From contig DYEY01000072.1 in assembly GCA_020725465.1 (NCBI GenBank), forward strand, positions 1-41,442: a stretch of 41,442 bases of DNA, written 5' to 3'. This document shows, one piece after another, positions 16,080 through 23,491 of this stretch. The position numbers were made by a program, and so were the translations under genes. This DNA is from Dethiobacter sp. (GTDB lineage Bacteria; Bacillota; Dethiobacteria; Dethiobacterales; Dethiobacteraceae). The notes beneath the pieces were generated by a model, which saw nothing but the letters and a program-made list of their open reading frames with translations, was not told where the DNA came from and searched no databases. Position 1 is the stretch's first letter; every line of letters starts with the position of its first letter.

Positions 16080-17174
16080 TTACCTCCTGTGGTCGGCACT
16101 CTTGGCTGTGGCGGCAGCCCCCTGGTCGTAGAGGGCGATTACCGGCTCCCCGGCGCGGGGGGTGGTTACGGTTTCCGGGTTTTCTTCCATTTCGTAAAGA
16201 GCCGAAATCTCGCTGGCAAAATAAGTGTAGCCGCCCCCGGTGGCAATGGTCATGGGGCGGAGCTTGGTGTTGTCGGTGAGGCTGAACATGCCACCCTGAT
16301 GAGCGATGAGCACGGCGAACGGCCCGTTCAGCATGGCCTGCTCGTATATGACTTTCAGCATGGTCAACCGCTCTTTTTCAGCGGTGTCCGCCATGCGTTC
16401 CACTGTGGCCCAGTAGGGAGGGGCCAGGACGGTGGCGGCCTCGGCAATGCTCAGGCCGTGCCGCCGGATCAGGTGGTCGATAAGATAGGCGATGACTTCA
16501 CTGTCGGTCTGCAGGTGGCAGTGGTAGCCGTAAGACTCCAGGTAACGCCTGTTTATCCCGTAAGAAGATATCTCTCCGTTGTGGACGACTGACCACTCCA
16601 CAATGTTGAAGGGGTGGGCGCCGCCCCACCATCCGGGAGTGTTGGTGGGGAAACGGTTGTGGGCCAGCCAGCAGTAACCCTGGTAGTTGTCAAGCAGAAA
16701 GAAATCGTAAATGTCCATGGGGGTGCCCACGCCTTTGAAAACGCCCATATTCTTGCCGCAGGAGGCGGCGTAGGCGCCTTTAACCTGTTTGTTTAGCAGC
16801 ATCATTTTGGCCACCACGTAATCGTCGTCCGACTTCTCACCGGCCGACCTGTGGGCTGGCGATATCCCCGGTTCCACGAAAAAGCGCTGGAAGTACGGGT
16901 GGTCACCGATGCGCCGGTTCCAGACCGGAATCGCTTCCTGGTGGTGGAGGCGAAACCAGTGCCTTATGAAAGAGGACGCCTGCTCCAAGGCGGTGTCGGT
17001 GGCGGCCATAATATGCAGGGCGTAAAGTTCTTCGTGCGCCGGGTAAATGCCGTAAGCGGCGTACCCCGCGCCGAGGCCGTTGCCCCGGTCGTTTTGCAAC
17101 ACGATGGCTTTTTTGATGCGGCGCCCGTCTTCTTTCCGGTAACGGTGGCTGATCAGCCCGGCTATTCCACACAT
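16080..17174 (-). CDS. Glutamate synthase glutaminase subunit (class II amidotransferase)
   Basis: A 364-residue stand-alone glutaminase domain. It begins MCGIAGLISH, with Cys2 as the nucleophile after Met removal. HNRFPTNT, VVHNGEISS and TDSEVIAYLIDHL are the Arg, Asn/Gly oxyanion and Asp substrate motifs of class II amidotransferases. It releases ammonia from glutamine for the FMN subunit. In most bacteria this is the N-terminal part of one long GltB polypeptide; here, as in archaea and some Clostridia, it is its own gene and the first of three. GGAGCAGC provides a weak ribosome site. A promoter lies at 17265-17293 and a terminator hairpin at 17199-17239 in the leader. Confidence 0.9.
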   Translation of the reverse strand: MCGIAGLISHRYRKEDGRRIKKAIVLQNDRGNGLGAGYAAYGIYPAHEELYALHIMAATDTALEQASSFIRHWFRLHHQEAIPVWNRRIGDHPYFQRFFVEPGISPAHRSAGEKSDDDYVVAKMMLLNKQVKGAYAASCGKNMGVFKGVGTPMDIYDFFLLDNYQGYCWLAHNRFPTNTPGWWGGAHPFNIVEWSVVHNGEISSYGINRRYLESYGYHCHLQTDSEVIAYLIDHLIRRHGLSIAEAATVLAPPYWATVERMADTAEKERLTMLKVIYEQAMLNGPFAVLIAHQGGMFSLTDNTKLRPMTIATGGGYTYFASEISALYEMEENPETVTTPRAGEPVIALYDQGAAATAKSADHRR

Positions 17175-17198
17175 AGTTGCTGCTCCTTTCAGCGGATG

Positions 17199-17239
17199 AA
17201 AAAGGCGCCCGCGCGTGAACTGCAGTCCCGCGAGGCGCC
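17199..17239 (-). terminator. Leader terminator (candidate attenuator) of the glutamate synthase operon
   Basis: On the minus strand GGCGCC plus CGCG (17239 down to 17229) pairs with CGCG plus GGCGCC (17215 down to 17204), followed by five T residues. It sits between the promoter and the first codon, about 20 bases downstream of the likely transcript start. Most transcripts should stop here unless something prevents it. I saw no leader peptide and no clear antiterminator arm. Confidence 0.65.
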
Positions 17240-17264
17240 GTTGCCCGCCAGTGTTAGTGATTTA

Positions 17265-17293
17265 ATTGTATTAACGGTAAAACCTTTTGTCAA
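17265..17293 (-). promoter_or_regulatory. Promoter of the glutamate synthase operon
   Basis: On the minus strand TTGACA (17293-17288), 17-base spacer and TACAAT (17270-17265). Both boxes are close to the sigma-A consensus. Transcription would start near 17258, giving a leader of about 84 bases that contains the hairpin at 17199-17239. Confidence 0.8.
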
Positions 17294-17370
17294 CGGCAAA
17301 TTCCTCATGGTGAAAGAAAATTTCATATAATGAAATTATAGCGGCGCAACCGGGAGAACACCTGTTTTGT

Positions 17371-17399
17371 TTGACACCGCAGTCGGGTTATAGGATAAT
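17371..17399 (+). promoter_or_regulatory. Promoter of the DUF512-der-plsY-gpsA unit
   Basis: TTGACA at 17371-17376, 17-base spacer and GATAAT at 17394-17399, placed about 30 bases before the DUF512 start. It is divergent from the glutamate synthase promoter. Confidence 0.7.
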
Positions 17400-17432
17400 G
17401 TTATAAGCATTGAAAAGTAGGTGCCACTGTTG

Positions 17433-18752
17433 GTGAAGGGTAAGCTGGTGGACGGGGTGGAACCGGGCTCCATCGCTGCGGAAATCGGGATTGTTCCCGG
17501 CGACCGCGTCGTGGCTGTCAACGGCAATGAGCCGGGAGATGTCCTGGACTGGCGCCTGGCGGAGGCGGGCGAGTTCCTGTTGCTGACGGTGCAGGAACGG
17601 GACGGCAAGCTGGTAGAGTACGAGATTGAAAAAGAATATGACGAACCGCTGGGTATAATTTTTACTTCCCCCACCGTGGACCGGATACGCTCCTGCCGCA
17701 ACCGCTGCCTGTTCTGTTTTGTGGACCAGATGCCGCCGGGCTTACGTAAGTCCCTTTATATCAAAGACGACGACTACCGGCTGTCGTTTGTTTCCGGCAG
17801 TTACATAACGCTGACCAACCTGGCTGAAAAGGACCTGGCAAGGATAGAAAGCCTGCGCCTGTCGCCGCTGTATGTTTCCGTCCATGCCACCGATCCCGGT
17901 CTGCGGGAGCGCCTGCTGGGCAGCCGGAAGGCAGGTTTGCTTATGCCACTTCTGCGCAGGCTGACGGCCGCCGGGATTTCTTTTCATACTCAGGTGGTGC
18001 TCTGCCCGGGGTTAAATGACGGTGAACAGCTGGAAAAAACGGTGGGCGACCTCTACAGCCTGGGGCCGGGGGTCAGGACACTGGCGGTGGTACCGGTGGG
18101 TCTCACCGGGCACCGGGAAGGTCTTAGCCATCTTTTACCGTGCGGCAGGGAGGATGCCGAATCCGTACTGGCGCTGGTGGAGCGCTGGCAGGGGAAATCG
18201 CTCACCGCTCGGGGAAGCCGGTTCGTGTTTGCCTCCGACGAATTCTACCTGCTGGCTGACCGAACAGTGCCCGCAGGCGAAGAATATGAGGGTTACCCGC
18301 AGCTGGAAAACGGGGTAGGGCTGGTCCGCCTGCTTTTAAATGACTGGGAGGACTGGCGGCCAAGGCTGCCCCGGTCCCTGAAGCGGGAAACCGGCGCCAC
18401 CGTGGTTACCGGTGTTGCCGCCGCCCGTTGCCTGGAGACGGTGGTGGCGGAACTGAACCGGATTAAAGGGCTGAATGTGAAACTGGTCCCGGTGGTAAAC
18501 GACTTCTTTGGCCGCTCGGTGACGGTGGCCGGCTTGCTGACCGCGCGCGACCTGGCGGCCGGGTTGAAAGCAGCGGGCGTCAGCGGCACAATCTACCTGC
18601 CGTCCGTGATGCTCCGGGCAGGCAAAAACCTTTTCCTTGACGGGCTAACTGTAGATGAGCTGAAAGCGGAGCTGGGTGCGGAAATCGTGGTGGTGGCAAG
18701 CCTGGACGAATTCCTGCGCCGCCTGCTTTATGAAACAAACGGGGTGACCTGA
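17433..18752 (+). CDS. DUF512 radical-SAM-like FeS protein with PDZ domain
   Basis: About 439 residues. The first 60 residues resemble a PDZ domain (GVEPGSIAAEIGIVPGDRVVAVNG). A Cys-rich segment SCRNRCLFCFVDQMP at about residue 90 and the following barrel (SYITLTNL, SVHATDP, TQVVLCPGLNDG) resemble the radical SAM fold, and the C-terminal part is the DUF512 domain. It probably binds a 4Fe-4S cluster and S-adenosylmethionine; the reaction is not known to me. This family is commonly found next to der in Clostridia. AGGTG at 17419-17423 suits a start at TTG 17430 or GTG 17433; a GTG at 17421 overlaps it and is less likely. It overlaps der by one base (TGATG), so translation is probably coupled. 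Confidence 0.82.
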   Translation: MKGKLVDGVEPGSIAAEIGIVPGDRVVAVNGNEPGDVLDWRLAEAGEFLLLTVQERDGKLVEYEIEKEYDEPLGIIFTSPTVDRIRSCRNRCLFCFVDQMPPGLRKSLYIKDDDYRLSFVSGSYITLTNLAEKDLARIESLRLSPLYVSVHATDPGLRERLLGSRKAGLLMPLLRRLTAAGISFHTQVVLCPGLNDGEQLEKTVGDLYSLGPGVRTLAVVPVGLTGHREGLSHLLPCGREDAESVLALVERWQGKSLTARGSRFVFASDEFYLLADRTVPAGEEYEGYPQLENGVGLVRLLLNDWEDWRPRLPRSLKRETGATVVTGVAAARCLETVVAELNRIKGLNVKLVPVVNDFFGRSVTVAGLLTARDLAAGLKAAGVSGTIYLPSVMLRAGKNLFLDGLTVDELKAELGAEIVVVASLDEFLRRLLYETNGVT

Positions 18753-20074
18753 TGATACGTCCGGTGGTAGCCATTGTGGGGCGGCCCAACGTGGGCAAAT
18801 CCACCTTATTTAACCGCCTGATCCAGAAAAGACTGGCCATAGAAGAACCGACTCCGGGTATAACCCGTGACCGTATTTACGGGCGGGTGGAATGGCTGGA
18901 TAAGGAATTCTGGCTGGTTGACACCGGCGGGCTGACCTTTGAAGAGGATAAAATTTCCCGGGAAATCATGCAGCAGGTAAGGCTGGCGCTGGCTGAAGCG
19001 CAGGTGATCCTGATGGTGGTTGACGTGCGCAGTGGCCCGGTGCCGCTGGATGAGGAAGTGGCGGCACTGCTGCGCCGGACGGAAAAACCGGTGCTGCTGG
19101 TGGCCAACAAGGCGGAAACCGGGTTTCCCACCGGCGCTGAGACGGAATTTTACGGCCTCGGCCTGGGGGAGCCGCACCTGGTGTCCGGCGCCCACGGACT
19201 TGGCACCGGTGACCTCCTGGACGAAGTGGTCCGCCTCCTGCCTGAAGCTGTGCTGGAGGAAGAAGAGGAAGACCTGAAGGTGGCGGTAATCGGCCGGCCC
19301 AATGTGGGCAAATCTTCCCTGGTGAACCGGTTGGCCGGGGCGGAGCGGGTCATCGTCAGCGACCTTCCGGGCACCACCCGGGACGCCATTGACCTGCTGA
19401 TAACCCGGGGGGAACGCCGCTACCGCCTGGTGGACACCGCTGGTATAAGGCGCAAGAGCAAGGTGGAGCAGGCGGTGGAGTATTATTCAGTCCTGCGGTC
19501 TATCCGTGCGGCGGAGGAAGCTGACGTGGTACTGATGCTGCTGGATGCAACGGAGGGCGTCACCGAGCAGGATAAACGCATCGCCGGCATCGCCCATGAA
19601 GCGGGCCGGGCGATCCTTATTGTGGTAAACAAGTGGGACAAGGTGGAGAAGGACGATAAGACCATGGACGCTTACCGGATAAAAATCAGGGATGAACTGG
19701 TCTACCTTAGTTACGCGCCGGTAATTTTTATTTCCGCCCGGACCGGCCAGCGGGTGGAGCGCCTGTTTGAACTGATTGACTACGTGGCCGAGCAGCACGC
19801 GCTGCGGATCAGTACGGCCCGCCTGAATGAGCTGCTGGAGGACGCCATGGCGGTAACGCCGCCGCCCGCCAGGAAAGGGAAGAGGCTGAAAATCTACTAT
19901 ATGACGCAGGTCAGGGTCAAACCGCCCACCTTTGCCCTGTTTGTCAACGAACCGGAACTGGCTCATTTTTCCTACCTCAGGTACCTGGAAAACAGGCTGC
20001 GGGAAACCTACGGCTTTGAGGGCACCCCGCTCCGCATCCTGGTACGCGGCAGGAGCAAGGAGGAAAGGCCATGA
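18752..20074 (+). CDS. der: Ribosome assembly GTPase Der (EngA)
   Basis: A 440-residue protein with two tandem GTPase domains and a KH-like C-terminus, the diagnostic build of Der. G1 loops GRPNVGKS occur twice (about residues 9-16 and 180-187), with DTGG and DTAG as G3 motifs and NKAE and NKWD as G4 motifs. It acts in maturation of the 50S ribosomal subunit in the cytosol and is essential in most bacteria. The start overlaps the stop of the DUF512 gene and its own stop overlaps plsY by four bases (ATGA), showing tight coupling. Length is normal and no defect is seen. Confidence 0.97.
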   Translation: MIRPVVAIVGRPNVGKSTLFNRLIQKRLAIEEPTPGITRDRIYGRVEWLDKEFWLVDTGGLTFEEDKISREIMQQVRLALAEAQVILMVVDVRSGPVPLDEEVAALLRRTEKPVLLVANKAETGFPTGAETEFYGLGLGEPHLVSGAHGLGTGDLLDEVVRLLPEAVLEEEEEDLKVAVIGRPNVGKSSLVNRLAGAERVIVSDLPGTTRDAIDLLITRGERRYRLVDTAGIRRKSKVEQAVEYYSVLRSIRAAEEADVVLMLLDATEGVTEQDKRIAGIAHEAGRAILIVVNKWDKVEKDDKTMDAYRIKIRDELVYLSYAPVIFISARTGQRVERLFELIDYVAEQHALRISTARLNELLEDAMAVTPPPARKGKRLKIYYMTQVRVKPPTFALFVNEPELAHFSYLRYLENRLRETYGFEGTPLRILVRGRSKEERP

Positions 20075-20688
20075 AATCAGCATTGGCTATGGTGATCTCT
20101 TACTTAATCGGTTCGCTTTCCTTTGGTTACCTGGCGGGAAGACTGCTCAAAGGCATTGACATCCGTGAATTCGGTAGCGGCAACACCGGCAGCACCAATA
20201 TCCTGCGTACGCTGGGTGTGGGGCCGGCCGCAGTGGTGTTTATCCTGGATGTGAGCAAAGGTCTGGCCGCTGTTTACCTGGCAAAGGCGCTGGGGCTTGG
20301 CCCCTCCCTGATTATGCTGTCTGGGGTGGCGGTGGTGGTCGGGCATAACTGGCCGGTTTTCTTTAATTTCCGCGGTGGCCGCGGTATCGCTACCAGCTTG
20401 GGTGTGCTGTTTGGGCTGGCGCCCGGTGTGATGCTGATTGCCCTGGCAGCAGGGGTCGCTGTTATTGCCGTTACCCGTTATGTTTCCCTGGGGTCGATTA
20501 CCGGGGCTGCGCTGGTGCCGTTTCTGATGCTGGCCTTCCGCCTGCCGCCGGCATATCTTTTCTTTGGCGCTTTGCTGGCAATACTGGCTGTTTTCCGCCA
20601 CCGGCAGAACATAAAGCGCCTGCTGAACGGCACGGAAAACAAACTGGGCAAAAAGGTGGTAATCGGCGAAAAAAGGGAGAATAGATAA
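20071..20688 (+). CDS. plsY: Acyl-phosphate:glycerol-3-phosphate acyltransferase PlsY
   Basis: A 205-residue membrane enzyme that moves the acyl group of acyl-phosphate to glycerol 3-phosphate, making lysophosphatidic acid, the first step of phospholipid synthesis in Gram-positive bacteria. Five or so hydrophobic segments carry the three conserved motifs: EFGSGNTGSTNILRTLG, HNWPVFFNFRGGRG and RYVSLGSI. The start overlaps der by four bases and the stop overlaps gpsA by one. Pairing with gpsA makes sense because GpsA supplies the glycerol 3-phosphate. Compare the degenerate PlsY-like domain in the protein at 23492. Confidence 0.96.
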   Translation: MKSALAMVISYLIGSLSFGYLAGRLLKGIDIREFGSGNTGSTNILRTLGVGPAAVVFILDVSKGLAAVYLAKALGLGPSLIMLSGVAVVVGHNWPVFFNFRGGRGIATSLGVLFGLAPGVMLIALAAGVAVIAVTRYVSLGSITGAALVPFLMLAFRLPPAYLFFGALLAILAVFRHRQNIKRLLNGTENKLGKKVVIGEKRENR

Positions 20689-21713
20689 TGGAGAAAGTAG
20701 CTGTAATCGGTGCGGGGAGCTGGGGTACCGCCCTGTCAGTGGTCCTGGCGGAAAACCGCCCGGAAGTAATGCTGTGGGCCAGGCGGCCGGAACTCTGCGC
20801 CGCCATCCGGGAGACCCGCCAGAACCCGGATTATTTGCCGGGGCTTACTTTGCCCGGAGCGGTGAGAGTCACGTCGGACTTGGAAGAAGCTGTCAGAGAC
20901 AGGGATGTTTTGGTCCTGGTTATGCCTTCTCACGCTGTACGCTCCATAGTGCGCCGGCTGGCCGCTTGGATTGGCCGGGACACGGTGCTGGTCAGCTGCT
21001 CCAAGGGCCTGGAGGAAGGTACCCTGGCCAGGATATCCGAGGTGTTGCGGGAGGAGGCGCCGTTTTCACCGGTGGCCGTCCTGTCCGGTCCCAACCACGC
21101 GGAGGAAGTGAGCTGCCGCGTTCCTTCCGCCACGGTGGTTTCCGCCCAGACCAGGGCTGTTGCTGAACAGGTGCAGGAACTGTTTATGACATCTTTTTTC
21201 CGGGTGTACACCAACCGGGATATGGCAGGGGTGGAGCTGGGCGGGGCGCTGAAGAACATCATCGCCCTGGGAGTGGGTATTACCGAGGGGCTGGGCTATG
21301 GGGACAATACCAGGGCGGCGCTGATGACCAGAGGCCTCACCGAAATAGCTCGTTTAGGCGTCCGCGTCGGCGCCAACCCGCTGACCTTCGCCGGGTTGTC
21401 CGGCATCGGCGACCTGATGGTGACCTGCGCCTCCCGACACAGCCGCAACCGCAACCTCGGCATCGCCCTGGGCCAGGGCGGTAAACTTCAGGACCTCCTG
21501 GCCGGCATGCGCATGGTGGCCGAAGGCGTCCGTACCACCCAGGCGGCTTACCAGCTTTCTCTGAGGCATGGCGTGGCCATGCCCATCACCGCGGAAATCC
21601 AAAAGGTGCTTTTTGACGGCAAGGACGGTCGCGCCGCCGTGGAAGACCTGATGCGCCGCGGCAGAACTCACGAACACGAAGATATCCTTTACTACCGGCA
21701 TGATGCCTGGTAA
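20688..21713 (+). CDS. gpsA: NAD(P)-dependent glycerol-3-phosphate dehydrogenase GpsA
   Basis: A 341-residue cytosolic enzyme reducing dihydroxyacetone phosphate to glycerol 3-phosphate for phospholipid synthesis. The N-terminus has the nucleotide-binding loop VIGAGSWGTALSV; LSGPNHAEEV, the catalytic Lys region GGALKNIIALGVGI and GLSGIGDLMVTC are family signatures. It is the last gene of the DUF512-der-plsY-gpsA unit and is followed directly by a terminator. The ATG overlaps the plsY stop by one base (TAATG). Length is typical. Confidence 0.96.
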   Translation: MEKVAVIGAGSWGTALSVVLAENRPEVMLWARRPELCAAIRETRQNPDYLPGLTLPGAVRVTSDLEEAVRDRDVLVLVMPSHAVRSIVRRLAAWIGRDTVLVSCSKGLEEGTLARISEVLREEAPFSPVAVLSGPNHAEEVSCRVPSATVVSAQTRAVAEQVQELFMTSFFRVYTNRDMAGVELGGALKNIIALGVGITEGLGYGDNTRAALMTRGLTEIARLGVRVGANPLTFAGLSGIGDLMVTCASRHSRNRNLGIALGQGGKLQDLLAGMRMVAEGVRTTQAAYQLSLRHGVAMPITAEIQKVLFDGKDGRAAVEDLMRRGRTHEHEDILYYRHDAW

Positions 21714-21714
21714 A

Positions 21715-21736
21715 ACACCCGGGAGGGTGTTTTTTT
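21715..21736 (+). terminator. Intrinsic terminator after gpsA
   Basis: ACACCC (21715-21720) pairs with GGGTGT (21725-21730) over GGGA, followed by a run of T. It starts within two bases of the gpsA stop. Confidence 0.85.
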
Positions 21737-21911
21737 CTGCCGTTTTTTCCCTGTGTAAAGTAATAATCACTGGACTGCCTCATATAAATATATTGTTAAA
21801 GCCTGCCTCCGTCCTGCCGCTTTTGCCTCCGGGGCTTAAAAACATAAAGTTTGGAGGAGGAGGGATTGATGTTACCTTTAACCGCATTAACTGAAAGGAG
21901 GGAGAGAAAAC

Positions 21912-23390
21912 TTGGTACAATCCGAACTGTTGCAAAACATTGTGGAGCGGACGGGCGGAGACATTTATCTTGGTGTTGTGGGCCCTGTCCGTACGGGAAA
22001 ATCTACCTTTATCAAAAAATTCATGGAACTGGTTGTATTGCCTAATATCACAGATCCTGCAGACCTGGAAAGGGCGAGGGATGAACTGCCGCAAAGCAGT
22101 GCCGGCCGCACCATCATGACAACCGAGCCGAAGTTTATCCCCGACGAGGCCATAGAAATTACCGTTCGTGACAACATCACCATGCGCGTACGGCTGGTGG
22201 ACTGTGTCGGTTACACCGTGCGCGGCGCCGTCGGTTACGAGGACGAAGGCGCCCCCCGCATGGTTACCACACCCTGGTTCGATTACGATATTCCCTTTGA
22301 AGAGGCAGCGGAGACAGGAACCCGCAAAGTTATCAACGACCACTCCACCATCGGTATTGTTGTCACCACCGACGGCAGTATCACCGATATTGCCCGCTCT
22401 GAGTACCTGGAAGCCGAACAGCGGGTTGTGGATGAGTTGCGAGAGCTGGGAAAACCTTTTATCATGCTGCTTAATTCCACCCGTCCCTATTCGCAGGAGA
22501 CACTGAACCTGAAGGAAGAACTGGCCGAAAAGTATGACGTTCCGGTCATACCGCTTAACGCCCAGCAGCTGATGGAAGAAGATATCAACGTAATCTTTCA
22601 GGAAGTCCTTTATGAATTCCCGGTCCGCGAAGTTAACATCAACCTGCCCGGCTGGGTGGAAGTCCTGGAGGAAGACCACTGGCTACGCCAGCAATATGCC
22701 GCCAGCATCAGGGAAAACATCGGGCAGATTCAGCGGTTGCGCGATGTCGACGGGCTGGTTGAGGCTCTTTCCACCTACGAGATAGTTGATTCCATCCATC
22801 TCAAAGACATGAACCTGGGCACCGGACGCGCCGTTATAGAAATCCAGGCACCGGACCTTCTGTTTGAGCAGATCGTTACCGAGATCTGCGGTGTTGAGGT
22901 GAAGGACCAGGCCGACCTGCTGCAGGTGCTTAAAGCCAGCACCCATGCCAAGCGTGAATACGACAAGCTGGCTGAAGCGCTGGAACAGGTCCGTGAAACA
23001 GGTTATGGTATCGTGCCTCCCATGCTGGAGGAAATGGCCCTGGATGAACCCGAAATCATCCGCCAGGGCGGCCGGTTTGGTGTGCGCCTCCGGGCCAGCG
23101 CCCCTTCGCTCCATATCATCCGTGTTGACGTTAAGTCGGAGTTTACGCCCATCGTTGGCAGTGAAAAGCAAAGTGAAGACCTGATCAATTACCTGTTGGG
23201 AGAATTCGAGGAGAACCCGGAAAAGTTGTGGCAGGCAGATATTTTCGGCAAGTCGCTCCATGCCCTGGTTAAAGACGGCATCGCCAACAAGCTGGGCAAC
23301 ATGCCGCCCAATGCCCAGGAAAAACTGCAGGAGACACTGGAGAAAATTATCAACGAAGGCAGCGGTGGCCTGATAGCCATCATACTTTAG
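21912..23390 (+). CDS. spoIVA: Stage IV sporulation protein A (spore coat morphogenetic ATPase)
   Basis: A 492-residue protein matching SpoIVA over its whole length. It assembles on the forespore surface by ATP hydrolysis and forms the base on which the spore coat is built; it is a marker of endospore formation. The N-terminal ATPase has Walker A GPVRTGKS, the sensor block LPQSSAGRTIMTTEPKF and VDCVGYTVRGAVGYE. The start is TTG at 21912; it places the N-terminus (MVQSELLQNIVERTGGDIY) as in other SpoIVA proteins. Its ribosome site is AAGGAGGG, about 11 bases away. A second, stronger ribosome-like site at 21852-21862 precedes an out-of-frame ATG at 21869. CATAAAGT at 21843-21850 resembles a sigma-E -10 box, but no -35 was found. 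Confidence 0.96.
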   Translation: MVQSELLQNIVERTGGDIYLGVVGPVRTGKSTFIKKFMELVVLPNITDPADLERARDELPQSSAGRTIMTTEPKFIPDEAIEITVRDNITMRVRLVDCVGYTVRGAVGYEDEGAPRMVTTPWFDYDIPFEEAAETGTRKVINDHSTIGIVVTTDGSITDIARSEYLEAEQRVVDELRELGKPFIMLLNSTRPYSQETLNLKEELAEKYDVPVIPLNAQQLMEEDINVIFQEVLYEFPVREVNINLPGWVEVLEEDHWLRQQYAASIRENIGQIQRLRDVDGLVEALSTYEIVDSIHLKDMNLGTGRAVIEIQAPDLLFEQIVTEICGVEVKDQADLLQVLKASTHAKREYDKLAEALEQVRETGYGIVPPMLEEMALDEPEIIRQGGRFGVRLRASAPSLHIIRVDVKSEFTPIVGSEKQSEDLINYLLGEFEENPEKLWQADIFGKSLHALVKDGIANKLGNMPPNAQEKLQETLEKIINEGSGGLIAIIL

Positions 23391-23400
23391 CGAAACCCCA

Positions 23401-23429
23401 AAATGCGTGTAATTCACGCATTTTTTTTT
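23401..23429 (+). terminator. Intrinsic terminator after spoIVA
   Basis: AAATGCGTG (23401-23409) pairs with CACGCATTT (23415-23423) over TAATT, followed by T residues to 23429. Confidence 0.9.
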
Positions 23430-23491
23430 GTATACGCAAACCGGGTATATGCTTTATAATCAAATTGATTAAAGCAAACGGGGGAATGCCG

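Noticed and set aside
17422-17428. GCCACTG resembling the B12 box of a cobalamin riboswitch, before the DUF512 gene
   Set aside because: The promoter at 17371-17399 leaves only about 15 transcribed bases before it, far too short for a riboswitch, and the gene has no B12 link.
21780-22679. Long open frame of about 300 codons antisense to spoIVA
   Set aside because: It lies opposite a certain gene, has no ribosome site and its protein shows no motif; it mirrors the codon bias of spoIVA.
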